A stretch of 64,000 nucleotides of DNA from CAYWNA01 sp964459305 (GTDB taxonomy: Bacteria; Planctomycetota; Planctomycetia; Pirellulales; Pirellulaceae): NCBI GenBank assembly GCA_964459305.1, contig CAYWNA010000007.1:62001-126000 (forward strand), read 5' to 3'. Position numbers and translations under genes: made by a program. Below the pieces are notes generated by a model. That model saw only the letters and a list, made by a program, of their open reading frames with translations, was not told where the DNA came from and did not search any database. Shown piece after piece: positions 52,874 through 62,791 of this stretch; position 1 is the stretch's first letter; each line of letters opens with the position of its first letter.

Positions 52874-53578
52874 TTACCGTTTCTTCACCGTCACGCTGAC
52901 GCCTGCGCCATCCATCAACAGAAATGACGTCTCCAGGTCTTTGCTTTGCGTGATGGCTTCGATGAAGCGCGGGTCGGGGCGTGGGTAGACCATGTTATGA
53001 GCCATGATCAAGCCGCCGGGACGGATCAGCGGAAGCAGTTTGTTGAGATAGTCGATGTAACCTTCCTTGTCGGCGTCCAAGAACAGAACATCGATTGGCT
53101 CCTTGTGCTGCTTGACCGTTTCGTGGGCGTCGCCTTCGACGACGGTAATCAGGTCGTCGACGCCGGCCTTCTTGAAGTTGTCGCGCGCGATCTGCGCTCG
53201 TCCCGGATCGATCTCGTGCGTGATCAGTTTTCCGCCAGTCGATCGCAAAGCCAAGGCAAAGGAGAGCGCCGACTCGCCGGTCGACGTGCCAATCTCGACG
53301 ACGCGTTTCGCGCCGATGGCCTCGGTCAGCAGACGCATAAGGCGTCCGTCATTCGGAGACACATTTCGAAACCGGGTGCCCGCGCGCATTTCCTCCAGAG
53401 TTGCCAGGATTCGCTTGTCTCCGTCGTCCTTGGGAAGCTGTGGATTTTCGAATTCGCTTGCACTCCGGGTGCGCGGTCCGCCGGGACCACCTTTTGGCTT
53501 CGGACGCTGCGCCGATGCGGAACTCGCTAAAAGGCCCATTACCGTCAATGTTGTGATTGTGAATGTAAGGTGCTTCAT
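52874..53578 (-). CDS. Exported SAM-dependent O-methyltransferase-like protein
   Basis: A 234-residue protein. The class I methyltransferase fold is clear: VVEIGTSTGESALSFALAL near residue 92, ITHEIDPGRAQIARDNFKK, IDVLFLDADKEGYIDYLNKL and GLIMAHNMVYP. This pattern is typical of the catechol O-methyltransferase group. The first 23 residues (MKHLTFTITTLTVMGLLASS) look like a cleavable signal, so the enzyme appears to be exported, odd for a SAM enzyme. ATG 53578 starts the signal. Confidence 0.83.
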   Translation of the reverse strand: MKHLTFTITTLTVMGLLASSASAQRPKPKGGPGGPRTRSASEFENPQLPKDDGDKRILATLEEMRAGTRFRNVSPNDGRLMRLLTEAIGAKRVVEIGTSTGESALSFALALRSTGGKLITHEIDPGRAQIARDNFKKAGVDDLITVVEGDAHETVKQHKEPIDVLFLDADKEGYIDYLNKLLPLIRPGGLIMAHNMVYPRPDPRFIEAITQSKDLETSFLLMDGAGVSVTVKKR

Positions 53579-53785
53579 TTGCTCTAACCTCCAACTCTTG
53601 CTGACAAACACAGTTCCATCGAAAAAACGTAACCGCAAAGCCCTTTGCAGCTAGTCGCGTTATGATGCCTCAGCGAAGACAAAGCAAGAGGGGGTAATGG
53701 CGAGGCGAGAAAAGTCGTTCCTCTTACTGAGGCCGACGAGACAAGTCACCCTACTTAACAGGAAAATGTGAGACAGGAAGATGAT

Positions 53786-56248
53786 TCAATGGAAATCGCT
53801 CGTTTGCGCCAGCTTCCACGTATCGCCGCCGTCTTCGGACATCAGCAGGGCCCGGCGAGTGCCGTAGTGATCGTTTCGGTAAAACCAGTGGGTGGACCAG
53901 TAGTCGTACGACAGGAATAGTCGGCCCGCTCGGTCGATGGTTAGGCGGTGGTAGAAAATGCTGTATTCCGAGAAGGGTGAGACAATCAGCACTCGCGGTT
54001 CCTCCCAAGGCTGGCCGGGGCGTTTTCGTTGGTAGGCCAGCGTGGCGTGGTAGCTGGCTGGATGCGGCTCCGATCCGTGGCGCCAGAACCGGAAGACAAG
54101 GTGGAGCGTGTCGTCGGCGCCGCAGACAAACCCAATGTAGGTCTGGCGCAGTCCTTCGCCTACGGGCACCGCGTCGGTCCAGCCCGAATGGGCATCGTTC
54201 GGCTTCAAGGACTTGGCGTATTGGAATGGCTGACCGTGTGTGCCCGCCAACACGTGCAGATAGCCCTGGCTGTCCATCGTAATGCTGGGCGAGTTGTGCA
54301 CGTCGTTCGGTGGTGCTCCATAACCCACGAGAACCGGATCGCCGAGTTGGCCGGTCTCGCGATCGTAGGTGGCGACGAACGTGGGCACGCCGGGCACCTT
54401 TTCGCTCGGTTCGGTCGCCTCGGCCCAGGCTACGTGTACTTTCGTGCCGCGCGAAACCACCGAAGCGGGAATGCCTGAATGGGAGGATAGCCCAATACAT
54501 CGCGTTGAGATCAGAATCGGCTGCTCCATCGACAACCGGCCGTCGACCTTATCAGGCAATAGAAGTTCCAGATCATTGATCCTACGCCATCGAAGCCGCG
54601 CGTCCGCGCCACCTGTGCGAGTGAATCGAACGATCGGCGGTGGCCCGTCCGGGACGTTGTGCCCGGAGAATTGCTCGATGTCAAACGTGCGGGGCTGGCC
54701 CTCGCGCCCTGGAATTGCGCAGGCGAAAAATGTCTTGCCACCGTCGTCGGAGCGAAGCAGTGAGGCCGTCGATCCTGCCATGGCCAAGAGGTAGACATTT
54801 CCCGCGCGGTCAAAGGCTATCTTGGTACCCACCATGCCGAACTTACGTTTCGCCAACTTGTTTGCACGTGACTGCACGGAGGTCCGGAGGTCGGACGTGC
54901 GCCACTGTCTGTCACGACACGCCGCGATTCCGCCGCCGGCTTTCGCAAAAGGCCTGCTTTCTGAACCGAAGTACATCTCGTTCTGGATGGGATAGTCCGG
55001 TAGGTATCCGAACTGCTCGCTCTCGTGCCGGTAGGGCTTCAGTACCAGGGGCATGTCCAGCGGTCTTGCGGCTGGAGCCAGCCCTGCTTTCACTGCCAGT
55101 GTCGAATAGGTCGAGAAATCGGGATCGTCCGTTGGCGTGACCCGCAAATGGCAAACTCGCGTCTCACCCTCATCCGGCACCGTGTACCGGACCGTGACTT
55201 CCGCGCTCTTCTTCGCACCCAACGTGACGCGGCGGCTTGAAAGCTCCGCTGGCCACTCCCGGTCAGGGAATTCGGCATCTAGTTGAAAGGTCTTCTTCTG
55301 GTCGGAGTTATTGTGAACCTGAAAGGCGAACTCGCGTTGCTCGCCAGGCTGACCGTACACGGTTCGGCTATACGGCGTCAGGATCCAGCGGTACATCTGG
55401 AAGGGGAAATATGCGGATGGCTTTGGTGTCCAGTACGACAGGTTAGCGTACAGATCCCCGGTCTCCCACCGCGTCACGCCGTCGATTTGGACGGTCGCTT
55501 GTTGCGAGGGCAAGTGCAGTCGCCATGGTACGGAATCCCAGCGCGTATTCGCGTCGATTGTGTGCGACGCTCGACCGTTCGCATCGATGCGCATGTTGTT
55601 GATGAGCTTACCTCCCGCGTCGTACAATTCCAGCGCGTCGACATCGTCCGGCAGATTCGCGATGTCCATGCGAAATGCGTCTTTTCGTGGCACAAAACAC
55701 ACGTCGCCGGGTTGGCCGGGATTGAGCAAAACAATGGGTTCTTGATGCCGCTCGTCACGATGGCCACGGGACGTTTCGATCATGTAGTGTGGGCAGTTTG
55801 TCCGGAAGCCCCAAGCGATCTCCTCGCCATAGCGGTCTTGCGACACGGTGATGTTCAGCCCATAGACCCCCTTTCGCTCGACGTGTGCGGACAAGCGAAC
55901 CCACTGGAGCGGCCCAAGCCCGCTTCCGCGAGGTTGGCCGTCGTCGGGAATCGTCACGTCTTCGAGCACCCGCCGATCCGGTCCTACGAGAATGGCTCGC
56001 AGATGGGCCGGCCGACCACGCCGGTTTCGGTCGCGTTTGTGTACGTCCACTACTAATTCGCCCGGCGAGGCCAAAAAATACGCGCCGCCGGCGCCGCCAA
56101 TCGCAAATTCGATTTCCGTTTCGTCTCTCGCGCCGTCAGTGCTCTTTTCTGCCGTCGCTGATTGCCCACTTGTTTCGGCCCAAACGTCGAAACAAACGCA
56201 AACCGACAAGGCGGCGAGAAGGGCAGCGATAGGTATTCGGTTCATCAT
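53786..56248 (-). CDS. Secreted BNR-repeat (BNR_4-like) protein
   Basis: An 820-residue exported protein with signal peptide (IPIAALLAALSVCVCFDVWA). Residues 30-400 hold beta-sandwich-like stretches. From about residue 440 a beta-propeller begins with sialidase-like repeats: AFDRAGNVYLLAMAG, SDDGGKTF, SPSITMDSQGYLHVLAGTHG, LTIDRAGRLFLSYDYWS and SEDGGDTWKLAQ. BNR_4 proteins are found in polysaccharide-degrading clusters; no catalytic residues are assigned. The start is 8 bases after the sugar-isomerase gene stop, so the two are co-transcribed. Two adjacent ATGs (56245, 56248) are possible starts. Confidence 0.83.
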   Translation of the reverse strand: MMNRIPIAALLAALSVCVCFDVWAETSGQSATAEKSTDGARDETEIEFAIGGAGGAYFLASPGELVVDVHKRDRNRRGRPAHLRAILVGPDRRVLEDVTIPDDGQPRGSGLGPLQWVRLSAHVERKGVYGLNITVSQDRYGEEIAWGFRTNCPHYMIETSRGHRDERHQEPIVLLNPGQPGDVCFVPRKDAFRMDIANLPDDVDALELYDAGGKLINNMRIDANGRASHTIDANTRWDSVPWRLHLPSQQATVQIDGVTRWETGDLYANLSYWTPKPSAYFPFQMYRWILTPYSRTVYGQPGEQREFAFQVHNNSDQKKTFQLDAEFPDREWPAELSSRRVTLGAKKSAEVTVRYTVPDEGETRVCHLRVTPTDDPDFSTYSTLAVKAGLAPAARPLDMPLVLKPYRHESEQFGYLPDYPIQNEMYFGSESRPFAKAGGGIAACRDRQWRTSDLRTSVQSRANKLAKRKFGMVGTKIAFDRAGNVYLLAMAGSTASLLRSDDGGKTFFACAIPGREGQPRTFDIEQFSGHNVPDGPPPIVRFTRTGGADARLRWRRINDLELLLPDKVDGRLSMEQPILISTRCIGLSSHSGIPASVVSRGTKVHVAWAEATEPSEKVPGVPTFVATYDRETGQLGDPVLVGYGAPPNDVHNSPSITMDSQGYLHVLAGTHGQPFQYAKSLKPNDAHSGWTDAVPVGEGLRQTYIGFVCGADDTLHLVFRFWRHGSEPHPASYHATLAYQRKRPGQPWEEPRVLIVSPFSEYSIFYHRLTIDRAGRLFLSYDYWSTHWFYRNDHYGTRRALLMSEDGGDTWKLAQTSDFH

Positions 56249-56256
56249 CTTTGATC

Positions 56257-57327
56257 CTACAGGTTCAAGTGGTCTCGCGCGTATTTCAAGCATTTCTTCA
56301 CGTTCTCTTCTTCGCGAGCCACTTGCCAGTCCAGTGGCAGGTGACTCACACGCGGCAGTGGCCCATCCGATGTGGAAGCCCGGACGATTCGCAGTGTTCG
56401 GTCCAGATCGCTTTTCGGCACGTCGGCAAACGTGGCCCAGTACTTGTCAGTCCGGCACGGAATGCGCAGCGGATCTCGTGTAATCATTTCCAGGCTGAAC
56501 TGAACCGCGGGGTTGGCTCTGCTTAGAATCGCGATCATCTTGGGCAGATCCAGGAAGCCTTCTCCCAACGGAATGTCAGCGAAAAGGAAACCACCTTCAT
56601 ATTCTTGCACGGCTTGGTCCTTCAGATGGACTGAGAAGGCCCACGGAGCATACGCTTCGACGACTTCGATCGGTTCCTCCAACAGGGCAAAGCTGTTGCC
56701 CGTGTCGACACACGCGCCGACGTATTCGCTGCTGATGTGCTTGAATACCTCTAACCGTTCCGGGATGCGTTGGTCCTTGTGGTTCTCGACAGCCAGCCGG
56801 ACGCCATGTTTGGCAGCCACTGGTTCGGCCAATTCCAGCGACTTCACGCCGCGCTCTGCAAACTCGCGAAACTCTTCGGCCGAATCAAACCGTTCGTATC
56901 GCCGTCCCTGAATGATCACAACGCGGATCACCTTGACACCGGCCTCTTTGGCCGTGCGGATCTCGGCCTCGAATCGTTCGACGCCAGCCTGGCCGCGCGG
57001 CAGTCCGGCGATGCCCTCGACGAACATGCTGTACGCCTCCGCCTGCCGGCGAAGCCGAGTGGTGTATTCCTGGTCTCTCACTCCAAGCGGCACCTGAACC
57101 CCACCCGCACCGATGCTGTGGCAGTACTTCAGGAAATTCAACGGATCGCCGAAGTTCGATTTCTTATCGCGCGATCGTTCGGCCCGATTCCGGATGCCCA
57201 GGCAATAGACGCACACCCCCAGCCGCTTCTTGTTGGTGCCTGCCCAAGCGAACGCGCCATTGCGAGCCGACGCAAACGAACCTATTAGTCCGCCTGCCAC
57301 GGAGAAGAGCATCTCTCTACGGTTCAT
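56257..57327 (-). CDS. Sugar phosphate isomerase/epimerase-like TIM-barrel protein, exported
   Basis: A 356-residue protein. A Tat-like signal (MNRREMLFSVAGGLIGSFAS) precedes a xylose-isomerase-like TIM barrel. The metal-site pattern is visible: VRLAVENHKDQRI (Glu, His), GACVDTGNSFALLEEP (Asp) and FSVHLKDQ (His). It could isomerise or epimerise a sugar or act on an oxidised carbohydrate. It is the first gene of an operon with the BNR protein and lies divergent to a GH10 enzyme, which supports a role in plant-polymer use. Confidence 0.85.
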   Translation of the reverse strand: MNRREMLFSVAGGLIGSFASARNGAFAWAGTNKKRLGVCVYCLGIRNRAERSRDKKSNFGDPLNFLKYCHSIGAGGVQVPLGVRDQEYTTRLRRQAEAYSMFVEGIAGLPRGQAGVERFEAEIRTAKEAGVKVIRVVIIQGRRYERFDSAEEFREFAERGVKSLELAEPVAAKHGVRLAVENHKDQRIPERLEVFKHISSEYVGACVDTGNSFALLEEPIEVVEAYAPWAFSVHLKDQAVQEYEGGFLFADIPLGEGFLDLPKMIAILSRANPAVQFSLEMITRDPLRIPCRTDKYWATFADVPKSDLDRTLRIVRASTSDGPLPRVSHLPLDWQVAREEENVKKCLKYARDHLNL

Positions 57328-57470
57328 AGTCCTGTTTTCCTTCAGCGGGGTGGAGAGGTTGACTGGCGTGCAGAGCCAGAGTAAATACGATAACCTTATG
57401 TTGACCGTTAGGGAATCGCGGAGCGGCAACCTGGTTGTTGCGAGGACATTCTGTAGAAGGGAGAATCGTT

Positions 57471-58814
57471 ATGCAGTCTCGCTCTTTCCGGCGTTTCAGA
57501 TTGCTTTTTGTCGTGGGGTGTCTGCCTGGAATCGTCCACGCGGCTGCCGGTGCCGAGCCTGCGCTGACTGACGAGCAGCTATTGGACGGCGCCAACGCTC
57601 GGATCGAGAAACACCGCAAGGCCGACGCCATTGTGAGGGTTGTCGACAAGAACGGCAAGCCAGTCGCGGGGGCGGAACTCGGCGTGGAACAGACGCGGCA
57701 TGCGTTTCTGTTCGGCTGCAACATCTTCAAATGGGGCCGCGTTGGAAACGCGCAGCGCGAAGCCGAGTATCGTCGCCGGTTTGCCGAGGTATTCAACTTT
57801 GCCACATTGCCGTTCTACTGGCCGTCGTATGAGGGACGAGAGGGCCAGCCAATTCACGACAGGACCGAATCGATCGCTCGGTGGTGCAAAGAACAGAACA
57901 TCCGCTGCAAAGGTCACCCGTTGGCGTGGAACTACAGTGAGCCTCGTTGGTTGCCTAACGATTCGCAGAAGATTCTGAATCTGCAACTGGCGAGGATCGA
58001 CGATTGCGTTTCGCGCTTCGTTCGACTGATCGATACCTGGGATGTGGTGAACGAAGCGACGCACTTCGATCGCGCGAAGTTCAAGGAACAGGCTCCGAAG
58101 TACACGGCCATGTGGGCTGAGATCGGGCAAGTCGAACTGACGCGAAAGTGTTTTCAGCGCGCCCGGCAGGCCAACGAGCAGGCCACGTTGTTGATCAACG
58201 ACTATCGCGTCGATCCGCCCTACGCCCGGTTGATCGAGCAACTGGTCGACGATGACGGCCAGCCTCTGTACGACGTAATCGGGATCCAAAGCCATCAGCA
58301 CGGCGGAGCATGGAAGAATCGCAAGATTTGGGATGTCTGCGAGCGGTTCGCCCGTTTCGACGTGCCGCTGCATTACACAGAAACCACGGTCGTTTCCGGC
58401 GAAAAGGGTTGGAATCGAGCCGAGCGCGGCAAGTCGTGGGAGACGACGGCTGACGGCGAGAAGTACCAGGCGCGCGAAGTCGAACGCTTCTACACAATGC
58501 TCTACTCGCATCCGGCCGTCGAGGCGATTACTTGGTGGGACTTCACGGACCTGGGTGCATGGCAGCGAGCCCCAGCGGGCTTCCTGCGCAAAGACATGTC
58601 GCCCAAACCGGCGTACGAGGTATTGCATCGACTGATCAGAAAGGAATGGTGGACACAAACCACTGCGAAGACAGACCAGCAGGGCGTCGCCGGCTTTCGT
58701 GGCACGTTCGGCGACTACAACGTCACGGTCAAAGTCCCCGGGCGCGAACCGACCGTCGTGCCGCTGACACTCTCACGCAACGAAAAGAACGAATTCACCG
58801 TTCGACGGCCTTGA
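57471..58814 (+). CDS. GH10 endo-1,4-beta-xylanase-like enzyme
   Basis: A 447-residue secreted glycoside hydrolase. A signal peptide (LLFVVGCLPGIVHAAAGA) leads to a short beta region, then the GH10 barrel: GHPLAWNYSEPRWLPND, acid/base Glu in DTWDVVNEATHFD, IGIQSHQHGGAWKN and nucleophile Glu in PLHYTETTVVSGE. Residues about 405-447 form a small beta domain. The start has GAAGGGAG. It probably degrades xylan-type polymers, in line with the BNR and isomerase genes transcribed away from it. Confidence 0.92.
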   Translation: MQSRSFRRFRLLFVVGCLPGIVHAAAGAEPALTDEQLLDGANARIEKHRKADAIVRVVDKNGKPVAGAELGVEQTRHAFLFGCNIFKWGRVGNAQREAEYRRRFAEVFNFATLPFYWPSYEGREGQPIHDRTESIARWCKEQNIRCKGHPLAWNYSEPRWLPNDSQKILNLQLARIDDCVSRFVRLIDTWDVVNEATHFDRAKFKEQAPKYTAMWAEIGQVELTRKCFQRARQANEQATLLINDYRVDPPYARLIEQLVDDDGQPLYDVIGIQSHQHGGAWKNRKIWDVCERFARFDVPLHYTETTVVSGEKGWNRAERGKSWETTADGEKYQAREVERFYTMLYSHPAVEAITWWDFTDLGAWQRAPAGFLRKDMSPKPAYEVLHRLIRKEWWTQTTAKTDQQGVAGFRGTFGDYNVTVKVPGREPTVVPLTLSRNEKNEFTVRRP

Positions 58815-58984
58815 CGGCAAGAATGCAATTGAAACTGCGGCAAGGAAATGCGAGAATTAGAACCTACGGAAACGACTCGGCGTTTATTGACCTACCTGAC
58901 GACGAGTAATCCTACCTGATCCTGCATTCCATTTACCTCTCCTGAAGAAACGGGAGACGCCTCAGCATAAGGGAGTGTCCGACG

Positions 58985-61414
58985 ATGCGAACATTCGTGC
59001 GAACTTGCCCGTGGTTTCAGCTCAGTGTGGCCGTTCTTGCATGCTTGTTGTCTTCACAGGTTGCCGTAATGGCTGACAGCTCACCCGCTGGTTCCTACAA
59101 GCCAGGAGTTCTAGTCCAGTCCATGCTGGACGGCGACATGAAAGGTGTTGACGACATCGTATTCGCGGTCCGGGTGTCCGGCCGCGATCACTGGTACGTC
59201 AACTTCGGCTACTACAGTTGCGATTACGGCGATCCGGCAAAACGGAGCTTTGGCAAGTATCCGGACGGCGAGTCGTTGCGCGGTTACGGCGACGGCGGAA
59301 GGCTGTGCCGGCTGAATTTACGAACGGGCAAGTTGACCGTGCTGCTGGACGATCCCAAAGGCGGCGTGCGCGATCCTCAGGTCCATTATGACGGCCAGAA
59401 GATCCTCTTCTCGTACCGAAGGGGCGACACGGCGACGTATCATCTGTACGAAATCAACATCGATGGCACAGGACTGACACAATTGACCGACGGCCCGGAT
59501 GACGACATCGAGCCCACGTACCTGCCTGACGGCAGCATCATGTTCGGCTCCAGCCGCTGCCGTCGGTTCGTCAACTGCTGGTTCAGCCGAGTGGCGACCC
59601 TGTATCGCTGCGACGCCGTTGGTTCGAACATTCGCCTCGTTTCGAGTAACAACGATCACGACAACACACCGTGGGTACTGCCGGACGGTCGCATCCTTTA
59701 CATGCGTTGGGAGTACGTCGACCGTTCTCAAGTCCACTTTCATCACCTGTGGACGGTCAATCCGGACGGCACCGGCCAGATGACTTTCTACGGAAACATG
59801 TTCGCCGGCACGGCAATGTTGGACGCCAAACCGATCGACGGTTCGAAAAAGATCGTCGCTTCGTTTTCGCCGGGGCACGGGCGAACCGAGCACATGGGCC
59901 ACGTGACGATCGTCGATCCAACGAACGGTCCGGACGATGAAAACGCCGCTCACCGCATCAACAACTCGGCCGGTTTCCGCGACCCGTATGGGCTTTCGGA
60001 AACCTGCTTCCTGGTAGCCGACAAGCGAGGCATTCACGCGATGGACGGCCAGGGGAAAACAGAACTCGTGTATCACCTACCGGCATCGGATGCCCACATG
60101 GAATGCCACGAGCCGCGTCCGTTGCGCGGGCGACCTCGCGAGCGGATCATCGCGCCGCGAGTCGATTTGGCCGAGAAGACAGGCCGGCTGTTTCTGGCCG
60201 ACATCTACCACGGTCGAAACGTGGAAGGCATCAAGAAGGGTGACATCAAAAAGCTGTTAGTGCTGGAGCAATTGCCCATGCCGGTTCATTTTTCCGGAGG
60301 CATGGAATCGATCAGTATGGGCGGCACGTTCACACTGGCTCGCATTCTCGGCACCGTGCCTGTCGAGGAGGACGGTTCGGCCTTGTTCGAAGTGCCTGCT
60401 TTGCGATCGTTGTTCTTTGTCGCGCTGGACGAAAACGATATATCCGTCAAACGGATGCAGAGCTTCGTTACTGTGCAACCGGGCGAAACCAGCGGATGCG
60501 TGGGCTGCCACGAACAGCGGACCCAATCGGCGCAACATGCTCAGGCGACTTTGAGTCTGGCCTACCGCAATCGAAAGCCAGCAAAGATACAGCCGTTCGC
60601 GGACATGCCGGCGCCGCTGGACTTTCCACGCGACATCCAGCCGATTCTCGACCGGCACTGCGTCGAGTGTCACAACCCCGACCGGTACGACGGGCGCGTG
60701 GATCTGACAGGCGATCACCTGTCGCAGTTCTCGGCGAGTTACTACACGATTTGTCGTTTGAATTTGGTGGCAGACGGGCGCAATCAACCGTTCGGCAACC
60801 GGGCTGCTCGCACGATCGGTAGTTCGGCCAGCCGCCTATTGAAACTGATGGACGGCAGCCACTACGAGGCGAAACCGTCGGACCACGAACGCAAGGTGGT
60901 CCGGCTGTGGATCGACGCCAGCGCCAACTACGCCGGCACATACGCTTGCCTAGGATGCGGCGTGTATTACCCGCGGCTGCCTGTCGACGTCATGACCAGG
61001 AGGTGCTCAGGATGTCACAAGGCGAACAAAGGTCAAATCCGAAACTTCCGAGGCCAGTCGCTGCATTCGATCTGCAATCTTGACCGGCCGGAGAAATCGC
61101 TGGTTGTACGGGCACCGTTGTCGAAGGATGCAGGCGGCCTGGGCATTTGCGCGCCCGGCGTGTTCAAGAACACCGACGATCCGGGCTATCAACGTCTGCT
61201 GGCGGACGTTCGCATCGCGGCCCAACAGCTTGCCGACGGTAAACGGTTCGATATGCCCGGTTTCCGTCCGAACCGCTACTACATCCGCGAGATGAAGCGA
61301 TTCGGCTTCCTGCCACAGGATCTGAAACCCGACGATCCGATCGACCACTACGCGACCGACCAGGCATACTGGAATTCGTTCTGGTGGTTACCGGACAATG
61401 CGGGCGCGGAGTGA
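58985..61414 (+). CDS. HzsA-like propeller plus cytochrome c protein (not hydrazine synthase proven)
   Basis: An 809-residue secreted protein. After a signal peptide comes a beta-propeller (GTGLTQLTDGPDDDIEPTYL, LPDGRILYMRWEYVDRSQVH) and a C-terminal cytochrome region with CVGCH, CVECH and CSGCH. The order and motifs (FGSSRCRRFVNCWFSRVATL, PILDRHCVECHN) resemble the alpha subunit of hydrazine synthase (HzsA) and the many HzsA-like proteins of non-anammox planctomycetes. No HzsB or HzsC partner is present, so hydrazine synthesis is not supported. It may handle small ligands or act as a redox carrier. A GC-rich hairpin lies just after the gene. Confidence 0.8.
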   Translation: MRTFVRTCPWFQLSVAVLACLLSSQVAVMADSSPAGSYKPGVLVQSMLDGDMKGVDDIVFAVRVSGRDHWYVNFGYYSCDYGDPAKRSFGKYPDGESLRGYGDGGRLCRLNLRTGKLTVLLDDPKGGVRDPQVHYDGQKILFSYRRGDTATYHLYEINIDGTGLTQLTDGPDDDIEPTYLPDGSIMFGSSRCRRFVNCWFSRVATLYRCDAVGSNIRLVSSNNDHDNTPWVLPDGRILYMRWEYVDRSQVHFHHLWTVNPDGTGQMTFYGNMFAGTAMLDAKPIDGSKKIVASFSPGHGRTEHMGHVTIVDPTNGPDDENAAHRINNSAGFRDPYGLSETCFLVADKRGIHAMDGQGKTELVYHLPASDAHMECHEPRPLRGRPRERIIAPRVDLAEKTGRLFLADIYHGRNVEGIKKGDIKKLLVLEQLPMPVHFSGGMESISMGGTFTLARILGTVPVEEDGSALFEVPALRSLFFVALDENDISVKRMQSFVTVQPGETSGCVGCHEQRTQSAQHAQATLSLAYRNRKPAKIQPFADMPAPLDFPRDIQPILDRHCVECHNPDRYDGRVDLTGDHLSQFSASYYTICRLNLVADGRNQPFGNRAARTIGSSASRLLKLMDGSHYEAKPSDHERKVVRLWIDASANYAGTYACLGCGVYYPRLPVDVMTRRCSGCHKANKGQIRNFRGQSLHSICNLDRPEKSLVVRAPLSKDAGGLGICAPGVFKNTDDPGYQRLLADVRIAAQQLADGKRFDMPGFRPNRYYIREMKRFGFLPQDLKPDDPIDHYATDQAYWNSFWWLPDNAGAE

Positions 61415-61438
61415 TGCCGCAACAGGAAGAACAGCGAG

Positions 61439-61458
61439 CAGGGGCCGTCAGGCCCCTG
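61439..61458 (+). terminator. Strong GC hairpin after the HzsA-like gene
   Basis: CAGGGGCC-GTCA-GGCCCCTG is a perfect eight-pair stem with a four-base loop, 25 bases after the stop. No T-run follows, so termination is uncertain. Confidence 0.5.
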
Positions 61459-61557
61459 AGTTCTCAATCAAACCATGCGCTCAGTACGCCGTTCCGGAAT
61501 TTACCAACGGGCAAGTTCAACACTGGGGATATCGAGCGGCGTTTGACGCTCCAATCA

Positions 61558-61573
61558 GCGGGCTAACGCCCGC
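61558..61573. repeat. Short hairpin GCGGGC-TAAC-GCCCGC
   Basis: A perfect six-base stem with a TAAC loop lies between two convergent genes, followed by CGCT. The look is that of a REP-like element or a terminator of the minus-strand hydrolase gene. Confidence 0.45.
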
Positions 61574-61620
61574 CGCTCGCCAGGGAGGTATTCAACGTTG
61601 GGGTACTGAGCACTGAATAG

Positions 61621-62298
61621 TCAATTCTGTCTTGCTTCTACCTGACGCTGCACCGCTTTTTGCAGGGTACGGAGCGCCGCGTCGTCGCTCATCTTGTGAT
61701 TCGTTCCGACCTCAATCAGGGACTCGGGTGCGAGGTTGCATCGCCGCACCAATTCGCGGCTGTCGTCGATGGGAATCAACTCGTCGTCGGGTGAGTGAAG
61801 AACCCGGGTTGCTGGGCTCACTGCCGGATCGATGCGCGGGAGTAACGGAATCACCACTTCGTCAACCGCCTCTGGCGACAAATGAGCGACCGAAGGAAAT
61901 CGGTCGGCCAGATACAACCTGGAAAGCTGTTGCAGCGTCGCGAGATTCCAGCAGGGGGCAATCAACACCAGGGGAACGTCGCCGGTGCTCATCGCCAGTG
62001 CGACACCGCCGCCGAAGCTACTGCCGACCACAACGTCGGGTCTGAATTCGTCGAAGTCGCGCTGTGCGATATCGACGGCATCGGCAAACGCGCGGAACAG
62101 TCGGCGTGCCTCCAGCCGCCAATCTTCTGTGTCGCTCACTGAAAGAGCGTTTTCTTCAAAACGCAAGTACGGAGCAATCACGTTGTCGGCTCCGCATTGT
62201 GTCGCCAGCGCTTGCCATTTTGTTCCGCGCGGGTTACCGCTAAGACCGTGCAAGTAAAGAACCGTCGACGGCGATGGCTTCAGGTCATGGTTGTTCAT
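61621..62298 (-). CDS. Alpha/beta hydrolase, YqiA/esterase type
   Basis: A 225-residue hydrolase (start not certain). It has the oxyanion region VLYLHGLSGNPRGTKW, nucleophile elbow GSSFGGGVALAM, the acid in LHSPDDELIPIDDS and the catalytic His in VGTNHKMSDDAAL. The pattern is like small cytoplasmic esterases of the YqiA/UPF0227 kind. An ATG at 62367 would add 23 residues with a weak hydrophobic start; 62298 begins just before the conserved part. Confidence 0.82.
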   Translation of the reverse strand: MNNHDLKPSPSTVLYLHGLSGNPRGTKWQALATQCGADNVIAPYLRFEENALSVSDTEDWRLEARRLFRAFADAVDIAQRDFDEFRPDVVVGSSFGGGVALAMSTGDVPLVLIAPCWNLATLQQLSRLYLADRFPSVAHLSPEAVDEVVIPLLPRIDPAVSPATRVLHSPDDELIPIDDSRELVRRCNLAPESLIEVGTNHKMSDDAALRTLQKAVQRQVEARQN

Positions 62299-62388
62299 GC
62301 GTTGACGGTCCCCGCGATTTGACGCGAGTTGGCGGACAAAGAGAATAGGCGTCATTATCGTAAACATGTTTCCGCAACGTTAACAGCT

Positions 62389-62610
62389 ATGGGCCGACAT
62401 GTGAAACTGAAACGCTACGTCAATCCCGATGCTCCGGTCCGCAGGTACGTGGTTCTGGGCTGTCTCGTGGTGTGCAAGTGGGACACGTTTTGGTGGACGA
62501 CAGGCATCGTCGTGGTGACCTCGATCATCATGAAGATCAACTGGTACGATCGGCTGGACGCCGTGGATGACGGATCGGCCGACGCCAAGATTCCTGCCGT
62601 CGAGGCTTAA
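62389..62610 (+). CDS. Small membrane protein, hypothetical
   Basis: A 73-residue protein with one hydrophobic segment (WWTTGIVVVTSIIMKINWY). It overlaps no other gene. No ribosome site is strong and no family is recognised, so it may be spurious. It lies between divergent and convergent neighbours. Confidence 0.35.
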   Translation: MGRHVKLKRYVNPDAPVRRYVVLGCLVVCKWDTFWWTTGIVVVTSIIMKINWYDRLDAVDDGSADAKIPAVEA

Positions 62611-62791
62611 CAGCTCAAAGTGTGTCCCGATGTCCACGTTGTGGGACGGCGAGGCTCCGGCCGAGCCGTTAACCCTTCGAAAAAAGGTGGCTCAGCGGGA
62701 GCTTCGCCCTCCCCAAATCAAAACTTCGGATGAATTTCGGGACACGCTCTCAGACGATACCCGATCCACAATGGTCCAGCCATGTCGCCTG

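Noticed and set aside
58985..61414. Hydrazine synthase subunit
   Set aside because: Only the alpha-like protein is present, and HzsA-like proteins occur widely in non-anammox planctomycetes.
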